Source: an uncultured Faecalibacterium sp. (lineage in GTDB: Bacteria > Bacillota > Clostridia > Oscillospirales > Ruminococcaceae). From it: DNA of 23,834 nucleotides. Where the stretch lies: the NCBI GenBank assembly GCA_934561485.1, contig CAKTGS010000024.1, positions 1-23,834 on the forward strand, in the 5' to 3' direction. The translations under genes were made by a program, and so were the position numbers. Of the stretch, positions 7,496 through 14,262 are shown piece by piece. Every line of letters begins with the position of its first letter. Within the stretch, counting starts at the first letter, position 1. Under the pieces are notes generated by a model. The model ran no database searches, was not told the DNA's origin, and was given only the letters and a program-made list of their open reading frames with translations.

Positions 7496-8947
7496 ATGGG
7501 TGTACTGGCCGGGCTGGAACCTGCTTCCGTTTTTCATTATTTTGAAGAGATCTGCGGCATTCCGCATACCTCGCACCACGAAAAGGCGCTGAGCGATTAC
7601 TGCATCCGCTTTGCGCAGGAGCGCGGCCTTGCCTGCCGCCAGGACGAGATGGGCAATGTGCTCATCAAGGCACCGGCCACGCCGGGCTACGAGCAGCAGC
7701 CGGGGCTGATCCTGCAGGGGCACCTGGACATGGTGGGCGATAAAACCGCCGACTGCCCCCTGAACCTGGAAACCGATGCCATCCGCCTGGCGGTGGAGGA
7801 CGGCTATGTCCGCGCCGAGGGCACGACCCTGGGCGGCGATGACGGCATTGCGGTGGCTTACGCGCTGGCAGTGCTGGACGCCAGGGACATTCCGCACCCG
7901 GCACTGGAAGTGGTGCTGACGGTGTGCGAAGAGGTGGGCCTGCTGGGTGCTTCCGGCATGGACTTCTCCGACCTGGAAGGGCGGCTGCTGATCAACATCG
8001 ACTCCGAAGAGGAAGGGGTGCTGACGGCGGGCTGCGCCGGTGGACGCCGGGCCGAGTGCCATCTGCCGGTGCAGCGTGCATTGCAGGCAGGCACCGTGGT
8101 CACGGTGCGCATCACCGGCCTGCAGGGCGGCCACTCCGGCACCGAGATCCACAAGGGGCGGGCCAATGCCATTGCCCTGCTGGGGCGGTATCTGGCCCTG
8201 CTGGCCGACCATGGGGTGGAGCACCGGGTGCTGGCCCTGTCCGGCGGCGCAAAGGAGAATGTGATCCCCAAGGAGAGCAGCGTTACGCTGCAGCTGCCGG
8301 ATGGCCTGACCGAGGCCGTGCACACCGCCGGGGAAGCCTTTGCCGCGCAGATGCGGGCCGAGTACGGCACAGCCGACCCGCAGATCACTCTGCAGCTGAC
8401 CGAAGAAGGCTGCCGGGAAGCGGCTGCTCTGGATGCCCAGTCCACCGTGCGGGTGCGCAATGCCCTGTTGCTGATGCCCTGGGGCGTGCAGGCCATGAGC
8501 ATGGATGTGCCGGGCCTGGTGGAGACCTCGCTCAACCTGGGCGTGGCAGAGCTGACGGAACAGGAGCTGGTGCTGCGCTTTTCGCTGCGCAGCTCGGTGC
8601 CCTCGGCCAAGGAACTGCTCTCCCGCAAGGTGCAGACCCTGACTGAGCTGCTGGGCGGCTGGGTGCGCTTCCACGGCGATTACCCCGCCTGGGTCTACGC
8701 ACGGGAGTCTGCCCTGCGGGACCGCTGTGTGGCGGTGTATCGGGCACAGTACGGCGCAGCGCCCCAGATCGTGGCGCTGCACGCCGGGCTGGAATGCGGC
8801 ATCCTGTCGGGCAAGATCCCGGGCCTGGACTGCATCTCCTTTGGGCCGAACCTGCTGCATGTGCACACCCCCAACGAGCGCGCGGACATTGCTTCCGTGG
8901 CGCGTGTGTGGGAGTACCTGAAAGCCATTCTGGCGTATAAGGAATAA
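7496..8947 (+). CDS. pepD: Aminoacyl-histidine dipeptidase (PepD-type, M20 peptidase)
   Basis: A 483-residue cytosolic zinc dipeptidase of broad specificity (Xaa-His and other dipeptides), the usual length. Zinc and catalytic residues can be placed by motif: H76 and D78 in GHLDMVGDK, D115 in GGDDGIAVAY, E145-E146 in CEEVGLLGASG, D169 in INIDSEEEG and H457 in HVHTPNE. The dimerisation (lid) domain occupies about residues 190-400. The start has AAAAAGGAGTGG shortly before it, and the gene begins 16 nt after clpE, so it may share that transcript. It ends at a strong bidirectional terminator facing the dipeptide epimerase, whose product it could hydrolyse. Confidence 0.92.
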   Translation: MGVLAGLEPASVFHYFEEICGIPHTSHHEKALSDYCIRFAQERGLACRQDEMGNVLIKAPATPGYEQQPGLILQGHLDMVGDKTADCPLNLETDAIRLAVEDGYVRAEGTTLGGDDGIAVAYALAVLDARDIPHPALEVVLTVCEEVGLLGASGMDFSDLEGRLLINIDSEEEGVLTAGCAGGRRAECHLPVQRALQAGTVVTVRITGLQGGHSGTEIHKGRANAIALLGRYLALLADHGVEHRVLALSGGAKENVIPKESSVTLQLPDGLTEAVHTAGEAFAAQMRAEYGTADPQITLQLTEEGCREAAALDAQSTVRVRNALLLMPWGVQAMSMDVPGLVETSLNLGVAELTEQELVLRFSLRSSVPSAKELLSRKVQTLTELLGGWVRFHGDYPAWVYARESALRDRCVAVYRAQYGAAPQIVALHAGLECGILSGKIPGLDCISFGPNLLHVHTPNERADIASVARVWEYLKAILAYKE

Positions 8948-8950
8948 TCC

Positions 8951-8992
8951 AAAACAGAAGGCCTGCTGCAGCTGCAGCAGGCCTTCTGTTTT
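8951..8992. terminator. Perfect 42-bp palindromic bidirectional terminator
   Basis: The 42 bases from 8951 to 8992 form a complete palindrome: the arm AAAACAGAAGGCCTGCTGCA is followed by GC and its exact reverse complement. This gives a GC-rich stem with A-run and T-run flanks in both directions. It lies between the convergent pepD and dipeptide epimerase genes and should stop transcription from both. Confidence 0.93.
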
Positions 8993-9006
8993 GGATGCAC
9001 ATATCT

Positions 9007-10101
9007 TTAAATATAGCGGATCTTGCCCGGCTCAATGCCCTGGATGCCCAGACCCGGTGCGTCCGAAACGGTGATGTCCTTTTCGTGGAACACGGCACCG
9101 CCCAGGATCGGGTCCTCGCTGCACAGCACGGGGCCGTCCAGGTCAATGCGGGTGATGATCTTCTTGGCGCAGGCCAGGTGCACGGCGGCGTTCACGCTGA
9201 TCTTGGCTTCCAGCATACAGCCGATCATGCACTCCACGCCGTACACTTCGGCGGCGGAGGCGATCTTCAGGGCGTTGTACAGGCCGCCGCACTTCATCAG
9301 CTTGATGTTGATCAGGTCGGCAGCACCCATCTGCATAATGGTCAGTGCGTCCTGCGGGGAGAACACGCTCTCGTCGGCCAGCACCGGCACGTAGGAGCGC
9401 TCGGTCACGTACTTCAGGCCCTCAAAGTCGTGGGCCTTGACCGGCTGCTCCACAAATTCCAGGTCCAGCCCGCGCTCCTGCATCCCGTTCAGGATGCGCA
9501 CGGCCTCTTTCGGGGTCCAGCCCTGGTTGGCATCAATGCGGATCAGGGTTTCCTTGGGCACGGCGGCGCGGATGGCGCTCAGGCGGGCAATGTCTTTTTC
9601 CGGCTCCTTGCCCACCTTCACCTTCAGGCAGTCGTAACCGCGGTCAATGGCGTTCAGGGCATCCCGCACCATCTCTTCTGGGTCGTTCACGCTGATGGTG
9701 ATGTCGGTGACAATGGACTTCCGGGCGCCGCCCATCAGTTTGTACACGGGAATCTTGTACAGCTGGCCGTACAGGTCCCACAGGGCCATGTCCACAGCGG
9801 CTTTGGCGCTGGTGTTTTTCTGGATGCAGGCGTTCAGCGCGATCATCAGGTCCTCAAAGTCGTCCACATCACGGCCCACGATGGTCTTGGCAATGTGGTC
9901 GCGGATGGCCCCGATGATGGCCCCGGTGGTGTCGCCGGTGATCACGCCGGTGGGCGGCGCTTCACCGTAGCCCACAGCGCCGGTGTCGGTGTGGATTTCC
10001 ACCACAACATCTTCCACGCTGTTGACCGAGCGCAGCGCCGTTTTGAAGGGCACCCGCAGCGGTACCGAGATCGATCCGAGGCGGACTTCTGTGATTTTCA
10101 T
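9007..10101 (-). CDS. Dipeptide epimerase (L-Ala-D/L-Glu epimerase type, enolase superfamily)
   Basis: A 364-residue enzyme of the muconate-lactonising subgroup, most like YkfB/AEE, which interconverts L-Ala-D-Glu and L-Ala-L-Glu in murein peptide recycling. The catalytic lysines are K160 and K162 (KVKVG) on one side and K267 (NIKLMKCGG) on the other. Metal ligands are D190 (RIDANQGW), E218 (EFVEQP) and D243 (LADES). The D320-L-D322 motif that binds the dipeptide amino group in AEE enzymes is present. These positions fit B. subtilis YkfB almost residue for residue. Specificity could be for another dipeptide. The gene is divergent from the DUF819 gene with a 130-bp shared control region. Confidence 0.9.
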   Translation of the reverse strand: MKITEVRLGSISVPLRVPFKTALRSVNSVEDVVVEIHTDTGAVGYGEAPPTGVITGDTTGAIIGAIRDHIAKTIVGRDVDDFEDLMIALNACIQKNTSAKAAVDMALWDLYGQLYKIPVYKLMGGARKSIVTDITISVNDPEEMVRDALNAIDRGYDCLKVKVGKEPEKDIARLSAIRAAVPKETLIRIDANQGWTPKEAVRILNGMQERGLDLEFVEQPVKAHDFEGLKYVTERSYVPVLADESVFSPQDALTIMQMGAADLINIKLMKCGGLYNALKIASAAEVYGVECMIGCMLEAKISVNAAVHLACAKKIITRIDLDGPVLCSEDPILGGAVFHEKDITVSDAPGLGIQGIEPGKIRYI

Positions 10102-10132
10102 AAATTCCCTTACCCCTTTCGTGAAAAAAAGA

Positions 10133-10161
10133 TTGCCAGATTATGAAATCTATGGTAACAT
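10133..10161 (+). promoter_or_regulatory. Candidate promoter for the DUF819 gene
   Basis: TTGCCA (10133-10138) and TAACAT (10156-10161) are separated by 17 bp, giving a moderate sigma-A-type match about 70 nt before the DUF819 start. Its -10 overlaps the -10 of the divergent epimerase promoter by two bases. Confidence 0.5.
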
Positions 10162-10188
10162 TGTATATGAAATTGTCAATCTTGTAAA
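10160..10188 (-). promoter_or_regulatory. Promoter for the dipeptide epimerase
   Basis: Read on the minus strand, TTTACA (10183-10188) and TACAAT (10160-10165) are separated by 17 bp. The local sequence is AT-rich against a GC-rich background. The -35 is overlapped by a candidate operator (10171-10198). Confidence 0.65.
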
Positions 10189-10198
10189 GACAATTGTC
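10171..10198. promoter_or_regulatory. Candidate operator: AATTGTC repeats between divergent genes
   Basis: AATTGTC occurs at 10171-10177 and again at 10192-10198, exactly 21 bp apart (two helical turns), and inverted as GACAATT at 10189-10195. The second copy is part of the palindrome GACAATTGTC. The group covers the epimerase -35 and lies just downstream of the DUF819 -10, as expected for a repressor that controls both genes. No regulator gene is adjacent. Confidence 0.45.
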
Positions 10199-10231
10199 TG
10201 CGAAAAGCGCAAAAAGAAAGGGGACGGGTCC

Positions 10232-11392
10232 ATGATTACCAACGGATTCACTTATATTGCGGTACTGGTGTTTCTTGCCGCAATGCTGGTATGGCTCCAG
10301 CGCTTCACCAAATCGAAATTTTTCGATTACGTACCGCCCATTGTTCTGCTGTATCTGATCACCATGATCTGCTGCACGATGAATGTGTGGGATATGGCGG
10401 CCACCAAACCGGCCTATGCAGCTCTGAAGAACAATCTGCTCTACACTATGATCTTCCTGATGCTGCTGCGCTGCGACATCCGCAAGATCCTCAAGCTTGG
10501 CCCCAAGATGCTGGGCGGCTTCTTTGCTGCGTCCTTCTCCATCGGCTTGGCCTTTATTGCAACCTTTGCTATCATGAAGGGTGCCCTGGGTGCAGAGGCC
10601 TGGAAGGCTCTGGGTGCCCTGTGCGGCAGCTGGATGGGCGGCTCCGGCAACATGATCGCCGTGCAGGCTGCTCTGGACATCGGCGAGGGTGACATGGCCT
10701 ATGCCCTGGTGGTGGACTCCATCGACTACTCCATCTGGGTCATGTTCCTGCTGTGGGCCATCAACCTGGCTCCCAAATTCAACAAGTGGGTCAAGGCCGA
10801 CACCACCACGCTGGATGAAGTGTCCCGCCGCCTGGAAGAGGATGCCAAGTCCAACGAGGACAAGGCCACCTTTGTCAACCTGATCTTCCTGCTGGGCCTG
10901 GGCCTGGTGGTTTCTGCCTTCGGCCAGGACATCGGCAATGCCCTCAACAGCGCAATGCCTTTCCTGGATAAGTCCACCTGGACGGTGCTGTTCATCACTC
11001 TGGCAGGTCTGATCGGTGCCGTGACCCCCGTGGGCCGCATGGCCGGCAGCACCGAGCTGTCCAACCTGCTGCTGTACGCGGTGGTGGCCCTGCTGGCTTC
11101 CCGCGCAAGCTTCCTGGAGCTGACCGATGCACCTGCCTGGATCCTGGCCGGCTTTATGATCCTGGCCATCCATGGCCTGATCCTGGTCCTTTTGGCCAAG
11201 GTCTTCCATCTGGATATGTTCACCTGCGGTGTGGCTTCTCTGGCCAACATCGGCGGTTCTGCTTCGGCTCCCATTCTGGCCGGTGCCTACAGCGGTGCCC
11301 TGGTGCCCGTGGGCGTTCTGATGGCCCTGATGGGTTACGTGATCGGCACGGGCGGCGGCCTGGTCGTGGCAAACATCATGTCCATGCTGTAA
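10232..11392 (+). CDS. DUF819 (YjcL-like) family membrane protein, probable transporter
   Basis: A 386-residue polytopic membrane protein with about ten hydrophobic helices in two similar halves. The conserved DUF819 signature GALCGSWMGGSGNMIAVQAA in the first half has a counterpart, GVASLANIGGSASAPILAGA, in the second; this pairing resembles inverted-repeat carriers. A cytoplasmic charged loop (about 180-210, VKADTTTLDEVSRRLEEDAKSNEDK) separates the halves. The start follows AAAGAAAGGGGA by about 8 nt; the frame is open further upstream but runs through the epimerase gene. No substrate is established for the family. Divergence from a dipeptide epimerase suggests dipeptides or muropeptides, which is inference. 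Confidence 0.85.
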   Translation: MITNGFTYIAVLVFLAAMLVWLQRFTKSKFFDYVPPIVLLYLITMICCTMNVWDMAATKPAYAALKNNLLYTMIFLMLLRCDIRKILKLGPKMLGGFFAASFSIGLAFIATFAIMKGALGAEAWKALGALCGSWMGGSGNMIAVQAALDIGEGDMAYALVVDSIDYSIWVMFLLWAINLAPKFNKWVKADTTTLDEVSRRLEEDAKSNEDKATFVNLIFLLGLGLVVSAFGQDIGNALNSAMPFLDKSTWTVLFITLAGLIGAVTPVGRMAGSTELSNLLLYAVVALLASRASFLELTDAPAWILAGFMILAIHGLILVLLAKVFHLDMFTCGVASLANIGGSASAPILAGAYSGALVPVGVLMALMGYVIGTGGGLVVANIMSML

Positions 11393-11416
11393 CCGTGCAG
11401 TTTTAAATGCAATCAG

Positions 11417-11453
11417 CCCTCCGGCTCCCTGCGGGGAGGCGGAGGGTTTTGCT
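11417..11453 (+). terminator. Terminator of the DUF819 gene
   Basis: CCCTCCG at 11417-11423 pairs with CGGAGGG at 11440-11446, with a further CTCC/GGAG pairing inside, followed by TTTTGCTTT. It lies 25 nt after the DUF819 stop and just before the promoter of the next unit. Confidence 0.88.
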
Positions 11454-11481
11454 TTACAACCACCCCCGCATGGTTTATACT
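11453..11481 (+). promoter_or_regulatory. Promoter of the LRR-VWA-MoxR-AEC unit
   Basis: TTTACA (11453-11458) and TATACT (11476-11481) are spaced by exactly 17 bp, close to the sigma-A consensus. The predicted transcription start near 11488 gives a leader of about 30 nt before the LRR gene. It directly follows the DUF819 terminator, so the downstream unit is independently transcribed. Confidence 0.75.
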
Positions 11482-11518
11482 GAGTGCAGACGAAATCTGA
11501 CAGAAAACGAGGTTCGGC

Positions 11519-12616
11519 ATGGTGGAGCAGGCAAGCAGGCTGACATTGGATCTTTTGCCGCAGGCAGGCGGCGCGCGGCTGGTGCGGGTGTACGGCACCG
11601 ACCCCTGCGTGGTGCTGCCGGGCAGCGTTCCGGCCCCGGAGGGTGGTGCGTGGCCCCTTACGGAGCTGGGGGACTACTGCTTTTCCGAAAAGCCGCGCAG
11701 TCTGCCCGGCGCAGACGAGATCTGCCGCTATGAGGTGGACAGCACCGGCACCGTGCGCCTGACCCGGGCCTTCGGGCAGGCGGTGGGGCAGAGGAGCGCA
11801 CACCGGTACGATTTTGAGTTTGACGCCCCGGCGGCAGACCCGGAAGATCTGCATCCCGTGTGCGGCAATTTTCTGGAAGAGCTGACCCTGCCGGAAGGCC
11901 TGCAGGTGATCGGCAGCTGTGCCTTTTACAACTGCCGCCATCTGCGTCTGCTGAGCGTGGGGGCACAGGAGCTGACCATGGGCAGCGATGTGTTCCTGAA
12001 CTGCTTTGCACTGGAGACCATCCGGGTGCGGGCGGTGCCGGAAGCGGCCACCGGGCTGTTTGCGATCGTGAACAACATCACCGAGGCGGTGCAGGCGGAG
12101 TTCCGGCCCGCTGGTGCGGCGGCCCCGTTGGCGGCCCTGTGGTACCCCGCCTACTGGGAGGACATTGAGGAGACCCCGGCCCACATCCTGCTGCACACCT
12201 TTTCCGGGCAGGGATATCATTACCGGCAGTGTTTTTTGAACAATAAATTCCTCCCGGCAGAATACGACGCCATTTTCCCCCAGGGGCACGATGCCGATGA
12301 TGCCAACATCATGGCCATGCTCTGTTTTGCCCGGCTGCGGTATCCCTGGCAGCTGGACGAAACAGCAGCGGGGCATTACCAGGCGTTTCTGGCGGCCAAC
12401 ACCGGCCGGGTGCTCACCCGCCTGCTGAAAGCACAGGATACAGAGGGCATCAAGGCTCTGCTGGCACTGGATGTGCTGGACAAAGCCGCTTTTGCCGAAG
12501 CAGCAGACCTTGCCCGCAAGGCCGAAAACGCCGCTGCCGCCGCTTTGCTGGCGGATGCAGAGCACAAAAAGTTTGCGGCGGAGAAGAAAAAGGCACGGTA
12601 CGATTTTGATTTTTAA
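11519..12616 (+). CDS. LRR_5-containing protein of unknown function in a MoxR/VWA cluster
   Basis: A 365-residue cytosolic protein with no signal peptide or membrane helix. Residues about 117-170 carry a BspA-type (LRR_5) repeat: FLEELTLPEGLQVIGSCAFY, then NCRHLRLLSV, then SDVFLNCFALETIRV. The C-terminal 90 residues are helical and ankyrin-like (DTEGIKALLALDVLDKAAF, then EAADLARKAENAAAAALL), ending in a basic stretch and YDFDF. Both halves suggest a protein-protein interaction scaffold. The start has only a weak CGAGG ribosome-binding site 6 nt before the ATG. It is the first gene of a unit with a VWA-like protein and a MoxR-type ATPase, so it may be an adaptor or substrate-recognition subunit; this is inference. 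Confidence 0.7.
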   Translation: MVEQASRLTLDLLPQAGGARLVRVYGTDPCVVLPGSVPAPEGGAWPLTELGDYCFSEKPRSLPGADEICRYEVDSTGTVRLTRAFGQAVGQRSAHRYDFEFDAPAADPEDLHPVCGNFLEELTLPEGLQVIGSCAFYNCRHLRLLSVGAQELTMGSDVFLNCFALETIRVRAVPEAATGLFAIVNNITEAVQAEFRPAGAAAPLAALWYPAYWEDIEETPAHILLHTFSGQGYHYRQCFLNNKFLPAEYDAIFPQGHDADDANIMAMLCFARLRYPWQLDETAAGHYQAFLAANTGRVLTRLLKAQDTEGIKALLALDVLDKAAFAEAADLARKAENAAAAALLADAEHKKFAAEKKKARYDFDF

Positions 12617-12624
12617 GGAATAGA

Positions 12625-12759
12625 AAACTCCTTCCGTTGCACTTCGTGCGCCAGCTCCCTCTGAGAGGGAGCCTTTGGCAGTAAAGGCAAGCTTCCGGTT
12701 TCGCCAGAGGCCCCATCCCTGAGGGGGCTGGCATCGCGCAGCGATGACTGGGGGAGTTT
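12625..12759. repeat. Complete 135-bp MITE-like palindromic element
   Basis: The element begins AAACTCC and ends with the complement GGAGTTT. Its two arms are imperfect inverted copies of about 60 bp. Each has a terminal motif, a small hairpin (GCACttcGTGC on the left, ATCGCgcaGCGAT on the right), a CTCCCTC-gag-GGGAG type hairpin, and then TTTGGC or CTCTGGC. It lies 9 nt after the LRR stop codon. The same architecture recurs at 16768-16902 and as a half at 2169-2217. No coding capacity; mobilisation would need a transposase supplied in trans, which is not in this window. Confidence 0.8.
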
Positions 12760-12786
12760 GCAGCGAGGTTGAGAGGGGCATTCTAA

Positions 12787-12795
12787 GGGAGGTGA
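12787..12795 (+). promoter_or_regulatory. Near-perfect ribosome-binding site that sets a TTG start
   Basis: GGGAGGTGA matches the anti-Shine-Dalgarno of 16S rRNA over nine bases and ends 5 nt before the in-frame TTG at 12801. This decides the start of the VWA-like gene over the ATG at 12744, which lies inside the repeat element and has no ribosome-binding site. Confidence 0.88.
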
Positions 12796-12800
12796 CACCT

Positions 12801-14243
12801 TTGCCGCAATCCATCCAAAAAGAAAAGTTTTTCGACCCCCGCAAGCCGTTTCAGTCGGCGCGGCCCGAGACCCATGAAGAGTGGCAGGCCCGCATGGGCG
12901 GCGAGGTGCTGGCGGTGGTGCGCAGCGGGCTGTACCTGGATTTCCGTTTTCTGGACCAGGCCCTCAGCGCGCTGACCCCGGTGCCGGATGAACGATGCCG
13001 GGTGCTGGCCACGGACGGCCAGACCCTGTATTATCAGCCTGCCCGGCTGCTGCAGCTGTATCAGGAGAACCCGAAATATCTCAATCGGTTGTATCTGCAT
13101 ACGATATTCCATTGCGTATTTCGACATTTATGGCTGAAAGGCCGCCGGGAGCCGCAGCTGTGGAGCCTGGCCTGCGATATCGCAGTGGAAAACGTCATCG
13201 ACAGCCTGAACCGTGCCAGCGTCAAGCGTCCCTTGACCTATGTGCGGCAGAATGCCTACCAGCAGATCACCGCCGAAGAAAAAGTGGCGGCAGCAGCCCC
13301 GGTGTACCGTTGGCTCACCCGCCAGACCCCCGGCGTGCTGCGCCAGCTGGAACGGGAATTTGTCACGGACGACCACCGCCTGTGGCCCAAAGATGCCCCG
13401 GAACAGCCCCAGCAGATGCCTGTTCCGCTGCCGCAGAAAACCTGGCAGAAGATCGGCGAGCGGATGCAGACCGAACTGGACCTGCGGGACAAGGAAGCCG
13501 GAGAAGGTGCCGATGCCCTGAAGCAGCAGGTGAAGGCCGCCAACCGCAGCCGCCGCAGCTACCGGGACTTTTTGCGCCGGTTCTGTGTGACCCGGGAGGA
13601 GGTAAAGCTGGACCCGGACGAGTTTGACCTGAACTTTTACACCTACGGCCTTTCGGTGTACGGCAACCTGCCCCTCATTGAGCCGCTGGAAACCCGGGAA
13701 AGCAAAAAGATCGAGGAACTGGCCCTGGTCATTGACACCAGCTATTCCACCTCCGGCGAGCTGGTGCGGGCCTTTCTGGCCGAAACTTACACCCTGCTGA
13801 AAGGCCGGGAAAACTTTTTCCACCGCATGAACCTGCACCTGATCCAGGCCGACAACGCGGTGCAGCAGGACCTGCTCGTCCGCAATGAGGACGAGCTGAT
13901 CCACGCCATGAACCACTTTGAGCTGCGGGGCGGCGGCGGCACGGACTTCCGGCCCGCCTTTGCCTATGTGGACCGACTTTGCGCCGAGAAGAAATTCTCC
14001 AGCCTGCGGGGCCTGCTCTACTTTACGGACGGCATGGGCACCTACCCGGCCAAACGCCCGGCCTACGACACGGCTTTTTTGTTCCTGGGCGAACGGTTCG
14101 ATGATGCCAACGTGCCGCCCTGGGCCATGAAAGTGGTGCTGGACGAAGAAGAATTTACCGGTGCGGCGGCCCGCCCGGCCGGTGCCCTTGCGGACGCTCT
14201 GGCCGAAGAGGACGACTTGTACCGCGACCTGAACAACTCCTGA
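12801..14243 (+). CDS. DUF2201-type metallopeptidase-like / VWA-like domain protein
   Basis: A 480-residue cytosolic protein starting with TTG. The N-terminal half resembles the putative metallopeptidase domain of DUF2201 proteins: H100-x3-H104-x4-H109 (HTIFHCVFRH) and D126 in ACDIAVENVID. The usual HExxH glutamate is replaced by Thr101, so metal binding may remain but peptidase activity is doubtful. The middle (200-265) is charged and helical. The C-terminal VWA-like domain has a complete MIDAS: D312-x-S314-x-S316, T381 in GGGGTDF and D410 in YFTDGMG. VWA proteins of this kind typically work with MoxR ATPases, and one follows 19 nt downstream. The biological target is unknown. Confidence 0.82.
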   Translation: MPQSIQKEKFFDPRKPFQSARPETHEEWQARMGGEVLAVVRSGLYLDFRFLDQALSALTPVPDERCRVLATDGQTLYYQPARLLQLYQENPKYLNRLYLHTIFHCVFRHLWLKGRREPQLWSLACDIAVENVIDSLNRASVKRPLTYVRQNAYQQITAEEKVAAAAPVYRWLTRQTPGVLRQLEREFVTDDHRLWPKDAPEQPQQMPVPLPQKTWQKIGERMQTELDLRDKEAGEGADALKQQVKAANRSRRSYRDFLRRFCVTREEVKLDPDEFDLNFYTYGLSVYGNLPLIEPLETRESKKIEELALVIDTSYSTSGELVRAFLAETYTLLKGRENFFHRMNLHLIQADNAVQQDLLVRNEDELIHAMNHFELRGGGGTDFRPAFAYVDRLCAEKKFSSLRGLLYFTDGMGTYPAKRPAYDTAFLFLGERFDDANVPPWAMKVVLDEEEFTGAAARPAGALADALAEEDDLYRDLNNS

Positions 14244-14262
14244 CACGAGGGGGAATTTTGTT

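Noticed and set aside
8951..8992. The long palindrome as a possible regulatory operator or att site
   Set aside because: Its place between convergent genes and its A-run and T-run flanks fit a bidirectional terminator, which explains it fully.
12744..12746. ATG as start of the VWA-like protein
   Set aside because: It lies inside the repeat arm, has no ribosome-binding site, and a near-perfect site precedes the TTG at 12801 in the same frame.
9962..12844. A minus-strand open frame of about 960 codons opposite the DUF819 and LRR genes
   Set aside because: It crosses the divergent promoter region, a terminator and a repeat element and reads through well-supported plus-strand genes, so it is not coding.
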